Positions 7,897 to 13,331 of a DNA stretch of 13,331 nucleotides are shown in pieces. Position numbers and translations under genes: made by a program. Numbering within the stretch: position 1 is the stretch's first letter; each line of letters begins with the position of its first letter. This DNA comes from an uncultured Carnobacterium sp. Lineage in GTDB: Bacteria; Bacillota; Bacilli; Lactobacillales; Aerococcaceae. The notes under the pieces were generated by a model. It saw only the letters and a program-made list of their open reading frames with translations. It did not search any database and had not been told where the DNA came from. The DNA lies in assembly GCA_937923125.1 (NCBI GenBank), contig CALALK010000110.1:1-13331 (forward strand). The letters are read 5' to 3'.

Positions 7897-8848
7897 TCCA
7901 ATTTTATATATCGTTATTCCATGTTATAACGAAGAAAAGGTATTGCCTTACACGAATCCAATGTTTATTGAAAAGATTGAGTCTTTAATCAATACTGGAC
8001 AAGTACATCCAAACAGTAAAGTGATGTATGTCAATGATGGTAGTAAAGATCAAACGTGGTCACTGATTCAACAATATGCAAAGGAAAACAGTCATGTTGT
8101 TGGGATTGCACAAAGCAGAAACCGCGGGCACCAAAGTAGTGTTTTAGCAGGGATGGAAGAAGCTGCGAAATTCGCAGATATCGTTATTACGATTGATGCC
8201 GATGGTCAAGATGATATCAACTGCATGGATCAAATGGTTGCAGAATATAAAGACGGTTCAGAAATTGTTTACGGGGTTCGTGACAATCGTGATACGGACT
8301 CAGCATTTAAGAGAATTACGGCTGAAGGTTTCTATAAAGTAATGCATCTGTTTGGTGCGGACGTTGTCTTTAATCATGCGGACTATCGTCTCGTCTCTAA
8401 ACGTTTTATTCAAGAATTAAAGAAATTCAAAGAGGTAAACTTATTCCTTCGTGGGATTATGCCACTTGTAGGCTTTAAGTATTCATACGTGACTTACAAG
8501 CGTCATGAACGCATTGCAGGGGAAAGTCATTATCCGCTAGCAAAAATGTTAGGGTTAGCGATTGATGGAATTACAAGTTTATCCATTAAACCAATTCGAA
8601 TCATTACTGCGATTGGTGTGTTGACATCATTCTTCAGTTTTGCGCTTATCGTTTGGGTTCTTTGGGCTAAGTTCTCGAATAACTCTGTTGCTGGTTGGGC
8701 AAGTACGTATGCCATTGTAAGCTTACTTGGTGGAGTGCAGTTAATCAGTCTTGGTGTTATCGGTGAATATATCGGTAAGATTTATTTAGAAGCCAAAGAG
8801 CGTCCTCGATATATTATTGGGGAACGTACCTATGATGAAAATGAATAA
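7883..8848 (+). CDS. GtrB/CsbB-type polyprenyl-phosphate glycosyltransferase (GT2)
   Basis: 321 residues; starts inside the end of the acyltransferase gene (14-base overlap), with AGGAGA at 7872-7877. The GT2 catalytic domain comes first: IVIPCYNEE (10-18), VNDGSKDQTW (50-59), SRNRGHQSSVLAGME (78-92) and the nucleotide/metal site DADGQDD (105-111). Then come FNHADYRL (163-170) and YKRHERIAGESHYPL (205-219). Two membrane helices follow (about 238-262 and 273-297), and the C-terminus is a short charged tail. This is the layout of GtrB, CsbB and related enzymes, which transfer a sugar from a nucleotide donor to undecaprenyl phosphate on the inner membrane face. It should supply donor for the GT-C proteins encoded upstream and perhaps the YfhO-like protein at 1-276. 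It looks less AT-rich than the three genes before it. The sugar (glucose, GlcNAc or other) cannot be told from sequence. Confidence 0.92.
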   Translation: MNRNNPILYIVIPCYNEEKVLPYTNPMFIEKIESLINTGQVHPNSKVMYVNDGSKDQTWSLIQQYAKENSHVVGIAQSRNRGHQSSVLAGMEEAAKFADIVITIDADGQDDINCMDQMVAEYKDGSEIVYGVRDNRDTDSAFKRITAEGFYKVMHLFGADVVFNHADYRLVSKRFIQELKKFKEVNLFLRGIMPLVGFKYSYVTYKRHERIAGESHYPLAKMLGLAIDGITSLSIKPIRIITAIGVLTSFFSFALIVWVLWAKFSNNSVAGWASTYAIVSLLGGVQLISLGVIGEYIGKIYLEAKERPRYIIGERTYDENE

Positions 8849-8865
8849 TTTTCCTTTTCATTTTC
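8837..8865 (+). terminator. Hairpin over the GtrB-like stop codon, possible weak terminator
   Basis: GAAAATGAA (8837-8845) and TTCATTTTC (8857-8865) are perfect 9-bp inverted repeats around an 11-base loop that contains the stop codon at 8846-8848. There is no T-tract after the stem, so intrinsic termination would be poor; it may act as a 3' stabiliser or pause site. Confidence 0.4.
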
Positions 8866-8878
8866 ACGTCATTATGAT
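8850..8878 (+). promoter_or_regulatory. Possible pheST promoter upstream of the T-box
   Basis: TATGAT (8873-8878) follows TTTCCT (8850-8855) by 17 bases. The -35 is poor and overlaps the hairpin at the end of the previous gene. A promoter is required somewhere between 8849 and about 8905 for the T-box to work independently; this is the best candidate seen. Confidence 0.35.
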
Positions 8879-8900
8879 AGGATAAAGCATATATAGAAAA

Positions 8901-9143
8901 CACATTGATGGAAAAGGGTTTTTAACAAAGCTTTTCAGGGAGGAAGATCCTGACTGCAAGTCTTCCAAGTAACGTTTCAAACTTTTCACTTCCGGAGTGA
9001 CCATTGGGATTCACTGATGAATAATGGTTCGGGTCGCCCCCGTTAACAGCGTCCAAGTGTCTTGAGCAAGTCTCAAGGAACAAGGGTGGTACCGCGAAAT
9101 TTCGTCCCTTATAGTCTATTGGCTATAAGGGATTTTTATTTTT
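8901..9143 (+). promoter_or_regulatory. Phenylalanine T-box riboswitch leader of pheST
   Basis: The conserved T-box AGGGTGGTACCGCG is at 9083-9096. Within it TGGT (9087-9090) can pair with the ACCA end of uncharged tRNA, and the T fits an A discriminator base. Stem I appears to be closed by GAAAAG (8911-8916) with CTTTTC (8982-8987). A TTC followed by A (8976-8978) sits in the 3' half of stem I just after AGTAA, the normal specifier position, and matches the Phe codon. Stem III is CTTGAG (9061-9066) with CTCAAG (9072-9077). The antiterminator (AAGGG...CCCTT, about 9082-9110) competes with the terminator at 9105-9143. Low Phe-tRNA charging should therefore raise pheST expression. The exact 5' end is not determined. 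Confidence 0.95.
9105..9143 (+). terminator. T-box regulated terminator
   Basis: TCCCTTATAG (9105-9114) pairs perfectly with CTATAAGGGA (9123-9132), loop TCTATTGG, followed by TTTTTATTTTT (9133-9143). Its 5' arm includes CCCTT, which is also needed by the antiterminator, so the two structures exclude each other. Confidence 0.93.
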
Positions 9144-9158
9144 ATAAGGAGGAATACA

Positions 9159-10214
9159 ATGAATTTAGAAGAAATGAAAGTACAGTTTGATGCGATTCGT
9201 AAAGATGTGCTTGCTTCATTAGAAGAAGTAACTAACCTTAAAGAGCTCGATCAAATTCGTGTACAACAATTAGGGAAAAAAGGACCAATCACAGAAGTTC
9301 TTAAAAACATTAAAAACTTAGCCAATGAAGAGAAACCAAAAGTGGGGGCTCTTGCCAATGAATTACGTTCTGTATTAGAAGAAAAAATCGCTTCTGTTAA
9401 AGAAGTGCTAGAAGCAAAAGCGTTAGAAGAAGCATTACAATCTGAAACCATCGACGTCACAATGCCAGGACGTCCAATGGAACGTGGAACTGCGCACGTA
9501 TTAGCGCATGTGCAAGACCAAGTAGAAGATTTCTTCATCGGCCTTGGATACCAAGTGGTAGAAGGACCAGAAGTGGAATCAGACCACTATAACTTCGAGA
9601 TGATGAACTTGCCAAAAGATCACCCAGCGCGTGATATGCAAGATACATTCTACATCACTCCTGAGTACTTACTTCGTACACAAACTTCTCCAGTACAAGC
9701 ACGTACAATGGAAAAACATGACTTTACAAAAGGCCCATTGAAGATGTTAAGTCCGGGTCGTGTATTCCGTCGTGATAACGATGATGCGACGCACTCACAT
9801 CAGTTCTATCAAATTGAAGGGCTTGTCATCGATAAACACATTACGATGTCAGACTTAAAAGGAACTCTTGCGGCATTTGCCAAAGAAATGTTCGGGGAAG
9901 AGCGTGAAGTCCGTCTTCGTCCAAGTTACTTCCCATTCACTGAGCCATCTCTAGAAGTGGATATTAGCTGCTTCAAATGTGGTGGCGAAGGCTGTTCTGT
10001 ATGTAAAGGAACAGGTTGGATTGAAGTGTTAGGTAGTGGGATGGTGCATCCAAACGTCCTTGAAGCTGCCGGTGTGGATTCAACGGTCTACGGTGGATTT
10101 GCCTTCGGGTTAGGTCAAGACCGTATTGCAATGTTGAAATATGGGATTGATGATATTCGTTCATTGTATACAAACGATGTGCGTTTCTTAAGCCAATTTA
10201 CGAAAGAATCATAA
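9159..10214 (+). CDS. pheS: Phenylalanyl-tRNA synthetase alpha subunit
   Basis: 351 residues, the normal length. Catalytic subunit of the cytosolic (alpha-beta)2 class II enzyme that charges tRNA-Phe. AAGGAGG (9146-9152) lies 6 bases before the start. The N-terminal ~90 residues form the tRNA-binding coiled-coil arm. Class II motif 1 is near 128-150 ([18 protein letters not shown]), motif 2 near 203-222 ([19 protein letters not shown]) and motif 3 near 313-328 ([13 protein letters not shown]). Ala315 corresponds by motif to Ala294 of the E. coli subunit in the phenylalanine pocket. A four-cysteine patch (C271, C274, C279, C282) has C-x2-C-x4-C-x2-C spacing, as I recall from other Firmicutes PheS proteins, and may bind zinc. 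Followed 13 bases later by pheT and controlled by the T-box leader. Confidence 0.98.
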   Translation: MNLEEMKVQFDAIRKDVLASLEEVTNLKELDQIRVQQLGKKGPITEVLKNIKNLANEEKPKVGALANELRSVLEEKIASVKEVLEAKALEEALQSETIDVTMPGRPMERGTAHVLAHVQDQVEDFFIGLGYQVVEGPEVESDHYNFEMMNLPKDHPARDMQDTFYITPEYLLRTQTSPVQARTMEKHDFTKGPLKMLSPGRVFRRDNDDATHSHQFYQIEGLVIDKHITMSDLKGTLAAFAKEMFGEEREVRLRPSYFPFTEPSLEVDISCFKCGGEGCSVCKGTGWIEVLGSGMVHPNVLEAAGVDSTVYGGFAFGLGQDRIAMLKYGIDDIRSLYTNDVRFLSQFTKES

Positions 10215-10227
10215 GAGGAGGAAGAAC

Positions 10228-12648
10228 ATGAAATTATCATACGAATGGTTAAATGAATATATTGATTTATCACAAATCACTCCTCAAGAATTAGGAGAAA
10301 AAATGTCTCGTACAGGGATCGAAGTCGATAGCGTAACGGTTCCAGGCGAAGGCTTAAAAGGACTAGTGGTTGGTTTAGCAACCAAAGTCGTTGACCATCC
10401 AGATTCAGACCACTTACACGTTGTCACAGTTGAAGTAGGAGCTGACGAGCCGCTTCAAATCGTGTGTGGCGCTCCAAATATTGCAGCAGGCCAAAAGATT
10501 ATCGTGGCGACTCACGGTGCACGCATTGCTGGTGGTCATAAAATTAAACGTGGAAAATTACGTGGCGTAGAATCTCAAGGAATGATTTGTTCCTTACAAG
10601 AAATCGGTGTGCCAAGTAATTTAGTACCAAAAGAATACGAAGATGGAATTTACGTCTTCACAGATGACAGCATTGAAGTTGGAAGCGACGCCGTTCATGC
10701 ATTAGCGCTTGATTCAGCGATTGTGGAACTCGATATCACTGCGAACCGTTCTGATGCTTTAAGCATGCGCGGTTCTGTTCACGAAATCGGTGCGATTTAC
10801 AACTTGAAGAACCATTTAGAACCAGACGCCTTTGAAAAAGGAACGTCTTCTGAAATTCCAGGCGTTGTCAAAGTTTCTGTAGAAAACGAAGCAGACACTC
10901 CTGCATACCACGCATTCTTAATCGAAGGCGTTAAAGTGGCTCCAAGTCCACAATGGTTGCAAAACCGTTTAATCGCAGCTGGTGTTCGTCCAATCAATAA
11001 TCTGGTGGACGTAACGAACTACATTTTAATGGAATACGGTCAACCGCTTCATGCATTTGACTACGATAAATTACCTGAAAAAGAAATCCATGTTCGTCGC
11101 GCAACAGAAGGCGAAACATTAGTGACTTTAGACGGTGAAGAACGTACATTAGAAAACGAAATCGTGATTACTTCAGGCGGCCAACCAGTCGCATTAGCTG
11201 GGGTAATGGGTGGATTAGACACTGAAATCTCTGACGAAACAACTACAGTCTTATTAGAAGCAGCATTGTTCGATCCTAAAGCGGTTCGTATTGCTTCTCA
11301 AAAACATAACTTGCGTAGCGAATCAAGTGCTCGTTTTGAAAAAGGCATTAACAAAGCAACCATCGTTCAAGCTGGAAAACGCGCTGCAGCATTGATTGCC
11401 GAGCTTGGTGGCGGAACAGTGAAAGAGGCATTCGCTTCTGTACAAAGCTATGACTTAGAATTGCCAGTTGTGAGCATCACTCTAGAACGCTTAAACCACG
11501 TTTTAGGAACAAGCTTAACATTAGATGAAGTGAAACAAGTATTTGCACAATTAGAATATCCAACAACTGTAGAAGGAACTCGTTTCGACGTGACAATCCC
11601 TGCATGGAGATTTGATATTTCTATCGAAGCAGACTTAGTGGAAGAAGTGGGACGTATTTACGGATACGACAAGATTCCTGCAACATTACCAACAACTGAA
11701 AGTACAGTGGGTGGCTTAACAGACAAACAACGCTTCATCCGTTACACTCGTCAATTCATGCAAGGAGCTGGACTTTCACAAGCGTACACTTACGCATTAA
11801 CAACTCCAGAGAAATCAAAATGGTTTACGAAGAAAGACGCAGCAAGTGTCCGTTTAAGCTGGCCAATGAGTGAAGATCGTAGCGAATTACGTCAATCACT
11901 ATTACCAAGTTTATTAGAAGCCGTTCAATACAACGTGGCTCGTTCACAAAACAACGTGAAATTATTCGAAGTAGGCCGTGTATTCAAACTAGGTGCTGCT
12001 GGCAATGAAGATTTCATCGAGAACGAAGTCATTGCGGGTATTTTAACTGGAGACGTGACAAGTGCGAACTGGAACCATAAAGCAGAGAAAGTGGATTTCT
12101 ATGTGGTAAAAGGAATTCTAGAAGAGTACTTCGCGCAACTTGACTGCTTGGACCGTGTACGCTTTGAGCCTTTAACAGACATCGAAGAATTACACCCAGG
12201 ACAAACAGCGCGCATTCTTTTAGACGGCGAAGCGATTGGTTTAATCGGTAAAGTTCATCCAACCGTTCAAAAAGCATTAGACTTACAAGACACATTCGTC
12301 TTCGAGTTAGATGTGGAACCATTACTTGAAGCGAACTTACAAGAAGCGGTGATTCAATCGGTTGCGAAATATCCAAGCATGACGCGCGATATCGCTATCT
12401 TAGCACCAACTTCATTAACACATGCTGAGTTAGTAGATGTGATCCGTGCAAATGCGGGTGAGTTCTTATCGAAAGTAACGTTATTCGACGTTTATAAAGG
12501 GGAACACGTGCCAGAAGGATTCCAATCATTAGCGTATTCATTATTGTTTGTGAACCGCAATGCGACGTTGGAGGAGGATGTTATTAAGTCCGCCATGACT
12601 CGCGTAGAAGAAGCATTAGTTGCTTTAGAAAATGTATCTATTCGATAA
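10228..12648 (+). CDS. pheT: Phenylalanyl-tRNA synthetase beta subunit
   Basis: 806 residues, full length for bacterial PheT, with GAGGAGG (10214-10220) before the start. Domain order by motif: N-terminal MKLSYEWLNEYIDL; EMAP/OB-fold tRNA-binding domain about 40-150 (VVGLATKVVDHPDSDHLHV, CGAPNIAAGQKI, SQGMICSLQEIG); B3/B4 domain about 205-385, which carries the editing site (RPINNLVDVTNYILMEYGQP, HAFDYDKL); B5 domain about 405-480 (ITLERLNHVLG, FDVTIPAWRFDISIEADL); the inactive synthetase-like core (LRQSLLPSLLEAVQYN); and a C-terminal ferredoxin-like anticodon-binding domain (PSMTRDIAIL to the end). The enzyme works as (alpha-beta)2 with PheS; this subunit binds tRNA and hydrolyses mischarged Tyr-tRNA-Phe. 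No frameshift or truncation is seen. Its stop codon abuts a long inverted-repeat element that probably ends the transcript. Confidence 0.98.
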   Translation: MKLSYEWLNEYIDLSQITPQELGEKMSRTGIEVDSVTVPGEGLKGLVVGLATKVVDHPDSDHLHVVTVEVGADEPLQIVCGAPNIAAGQKIIVATHGARIAGGHKIKRGKLRGVESQGMICSLQEIGVPSNLVPKEYEDGIYVFTDDSIEVGSDAVHALALDSAIVELDITANRSDALSMRGSVHEIGAIYNLKNHLEPDAFEKGTSSEIPGVVKVSVENEADTPAYHAFLIEGVKVAPSPQWLQNRLIAAGVRPINNLVDVTNYILMEYGQPLHAFDYDKLPEKEIHVRRATEGETLVTLDGEERTLENEIVITSGGQPVALAGVMGGLDTEISDETTTVLLEAALFDPKAVRIASQKHNLRSESSARFEKGINKATIVQAGKRAAALIAELGGGTVKEAFASVQSYDLELPVVSITLERLNHVLGTSLTLDEVKQVFAQLEYPTTVEGTRFDVTIPAWRFDISIEADLVEEVGRIYGYDKIPATLPTTESTVGGLTDKQRFIRYTRQFMQGAGLSQAYTYALTTPEKSKWFTKKDAASVRLSWPMSEDRSELRQSLLPSLLEAVQYNVARSQNNVKLFEVGRVFKLGAAGNEDFIENEVIAGILTGDVTSANWNHKAEKVDFYVVKGILEEYFAQLDCLDRVRFEPLTDIEELHPGQTARILLDGEAIGLIGKVHPTVQKALDLQDTFVFELDVEPLLEANLQEAVIQSVAKYPSMTRDIAILAPTSLTHAELVDVIRANAGEFLSKVTLFDVYKGEHVPEGFQSLAYSLLFVNRNATLEEDVIKSAMTRVEEALVALENVSIR

Positions 12649-12657
12649 AATAAAGTA

Positions 12658-12907
12658 AGTACGAAGATTATTTTATGTAGTACTATAAAAACTTAGATTA
12701 CCTTCGGTTATCTTCATAATAACGACAATAGCTGTACCAGATTGAGCCAAGGTCTCAATCTTATCGAGCCTCAAAGCAGGAGTAAGGAATAAATTCCTAA
12801 CTCTTGCTAATTCGCATCGGTTACTAGTCGCTATTGTTGTTATTATAGAAACCGAGGTAATCTTTGTTTTTATACATAGAATAATTAATCTTCGTACTTT
12901 TTATTTT
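12658..12907 (+). terminator. Likely terminator function of the inverted-repeat element (pheT end)
   Basis: The closing 13-bp stem (12658-12670 with 12886-12898) is followed on the plus strand by TTTTATTTT (12899-12907), the signature of an intrinsic terminator with a very long apical part. On the minus strand the same stem is followed by TACTTTATTTT, so it could stop transcription from either side. No other terminator for pheST is seen. Confidence 0.55.
12740..12808. other. Two hairpins in the loop of the inverted-repeat element
   Basis: Hairpin A is GATTGAG (12740-12746), loop CCAAGGT, CTCAATC (12754-12760). Hairpin B is AGCAGGAGT (12775-12783) with ACTCTTGCT (12800-12808), including one G-U pair, then an A/A mismatch, then AGGAA/TTCCT around loop TAAA. 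With the outer stem they make a branched fold rather than a simple hairpin. Confidence 0.75.
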
Positions 12908-12961
12908 GCTAGTTTATAAAGTGATAATACTTCTTCTACGCTCGCTAGAGAAGGAGAGACG

Positions 12962-13048
12962 ATGAAATTATCATATATGATAATTTCCATATTTGATAAT
13001 TATAGATTTAAGTTGGATTTGAACACGAATGAAATAGGGGTTATATAA
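12962..13048 (+). CDS. Candidate small ORF with strong ribosome binding site
   Basis: ATG at 12962 opens 28 codons, beginning MKLSYMIISIFDNYRF and ending NEIGVI, then TAA. AGAAGGAGAG lies at 12949-12958, a good site at good distance. The first five residues (MKLSY) and 14 bases of the start (ATGAAATTATCATA) are identical to the start of pheT, and both are preceded by an AGAGGAGGA/AGAAGGAGA-like run. It has no recognisable domain and no membrane segment long enough to call. The only promoter hint is GATAAT at 12923-12928 without a good -35. It may be a real micro-ORF, a leader peptide, a duplicated fragment of the pheT start, or chance; it overlaps a perfect palindrome. Confidence 0.35.
   Translation: MKLSYMIISIFDNYRFKLDLNTNEIGVI
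12964..12987. repeat. Perfect 24-bp palindrome, possible operator
   Basis: GAAATTATCATA is followed immediately by its exact reverse complement. A further TTGATAATTAT half-site begins at 12994, and TGATAAT also occurs at 12922-12928. It ends 90 bases before the -35 of the ABC permease promoter. The symmetry suggests a dimeric DNA-binding protein, but no known operator consensus fits and the tract is AT-rich. It lies within the candidate small ORF. Confidence 0.5.
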
Positions 13049-13077
13049 AATTTTGTTTGGAAATTTTGAAAACTGTA

Positions 13078-13106
13078 TTGAAAAATCTTAAAATTAGTCG
13101 TATAAT
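13078..13106 (+). promoter_or_regulatory. Promoter of the ABC permease gene
   Basis: TTGAAA (13078-13083), 17-base spacer, perfect TATAAT (13101-13106). This is the best sigma-A type promoter in the window. Transcription should start near 13113, giving a short leader to the start codon at 13138. Confidence 0.85.
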
Positions 13107-13137
13107 ATAAGTCTAAAAACGAACAAGGAGATGTGTT

Positions 13138-13331
13138 ATGAGAAAGAACGTTCGATATACGTTGCTCTTTCCTGGGATTGTGCTATTATGCTTTTTCTTA
13201 GTCCTTCCGTTACTAAGTAGTTTGATTCCAACGGTATTCCCCGAAAGTAGTTTTTCTCTGCAACTGTATATTGATTTTTTCAAAGATTCCTATTTTATGG
13301 CGGTGTTAGGACGTACGCTTAGTATTTCCTT
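13138..13331 (+). CDS. ABC transporter permease, N-terminal part (truncated by window edge)
   Basis: AAGGAG at 13125-13130 precedes ATG 13138; 64 codons are visible before the window ends. MRKNVRYTLLFPGIVLLCF starts a first membrane helix (about residues 8-31) ending LVLPLLSSLIPTVF, then a loop with SLQLYIDFFKDSYFMAVLGRTLSIS. A first helix, an extracytoplasmic loop with the Y-x-x-FF-x-D-x-Y pattern and then GRTL before the next helix is typical of the first permease of spermidine/putrescine-, iron(III)- or thiamine-type ABC importers (PotB/ThiP-like inner membrane component). The substrate cannot be judged from this fragment. Since a strong promoter lies directly in front, it is the first gene of its transcript; ATPase, second permease and binding protein would be expected to the right. 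Confidence 0.85.
   Translation, partial: MRKNVRYTLLFPGIVLLCFFLVLPLLSSLIPTVFPESSFSLQLYIDFFKDSYFMAVLGRTLSIS

Larger units (their letters stand above)
12647..12907. repeat. 261-bp long imperfect inverted-repeat element with internal hairpins
   Basis: The two ends are complementary over about 75-85 bases with small bulges. Paired blocks, outside to inside: AAAATAA (12647-12653) with 12901-12907; AGTACGAAGATTA (12658-12670) with 12886-12898, perfect; a TATAAAAAC block near 12684-12692 with the GTTTTTATA block at 12866-12874; GATTACC (12695-12701) with 12856-12862; TCGGTT with AACCGA around 12703-12709 and 12850-12855; ATAATAACGACAATAGC (12716-12732) with 12830-12846, 17 pairs including one G-U. 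The 97-base interior holds GATTGAG/CTCAATC (12740-12746, 12754-12760) and AGCAGGAGT...ACTCTTGCT (12775-12808, with an inner AGGAA/TTCCT). No ORF is apparent. It could be a MITE-like repeat, a structured RNA, or an elaborate terminator; sequence alone does not decide. It overlaps the pheT stop codon by two bases. Confidence 0.85.

Noticed and set aside
9251-9538. Minus-strand open frame inside pheS
   Set aside because: Antisense shadow of a strongly conserved gene; Ser/Thr/Cys-rich composition and no ribosome binding site.
12029-12376. 115-codon minus-strand frame inside pheT
   Set aside because: Antisense shadow of conserved pheT coding sequence with no family features.
12647-12907. 6S RNA, tmRNA, SRP RNA or a streptococcal BOX/RUP repeat
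   Set aside because: No tmRNA acceptor or T-loop, no SRP signature loops, the branched interior does not resemble 6S RNA, and the sequence does not match the BOX sequence I remember.
12964-13005. Fur or PerR box
   Set aside because: The half-sites are arranged ATTATCA-TATA-TGATAAT, the reverse of the Fur 7-1-7 order, and the PerR consensus is not met.
1-13331. CRISPR array, transposase, tRNA or rRNA genes
   Set aside because: No regularly spaced direct repeats, no transposase reading frame and no tRNA-like cloverleaf or rRNA signature were seen on either strand; the tRNA-related signal near 9083 is the T-box.

Overview
The window looks like chromosome of a low-GC Gram-positive bacterium of the order Lactobacillales. 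Evidence: a class B PBP of the pneumococcal PBP2b type (the three active-site motifs fall within a few residues of the pneumococcal positions, as I recall them), strong AAGGAGG ribosome binding sites, a phenylalanine T-box in front of pheST, and AT-rich coding sequence. A Carnobacteriaceae/Aerococcaceae member such as Granulicatella is my guess; nothing here proves the genus.

Layout. (1) Bases 1-276, minus strand: the N-terminus of a YfhO-type GT-C membrane protein, cut by the window edge. It is divergent from (2) pbp2b/penA (452-2584), with an extended -10 promoter in each direction; pbp2b is closed by a hairpin terminator. (3) A Nudix hydrolase (2698-3240) with its own promoter is followed closely by a 93-residue tail-anchored protein (3244-3525). 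The pairing recalls the pneumococcal Nudix-macP arrangement. (4) 3626-8848 is a surface-glycan cassette: two large polytopic GT-C-like proteins, an acyltransferase-3 protein and a GtrB/CsbB-type polyprenyl-phosphate sugar transferase. The first three are conspicuously more AT-rich than their surroundings. (5) 8849-9158 is a T-box leader with a UUC specifier, an antiterminator and a terminator, controlling pheS (9159-10214) and pheT (10228-12648). (6) From the pheT stop codon to 12907 lies a long imperfect inverted repeat with two internal hairpins. After it come a candidate 28-codon ORF, a perfect 24-bp palindrome, a consensus-like promoter, and the first 64 codons of an ABC-transporter permease running off the right edge.

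How the parts may work together. The GtrB-like enzyme should make an undecaprenyl-phosphate-linked sugar on the cytoplasmic face. The GT-C proteins of the cassette, and possibly the YfhO protein at the left edge, are candidates to use flipped donor outside the membrane, with the acyltransferase decorating the glycan. PBP2b and the MacP-like protein are peptidoglycan-synthesis proteins, so the left two thirds of the window is largely envelope biogenesis and the right third is translation plus transport.

The least explained parts are the 261-bp inverted-repeat element after pheT, the small ORF/palindrome behind it, and the exact chemistry of the AT-rich cassette.
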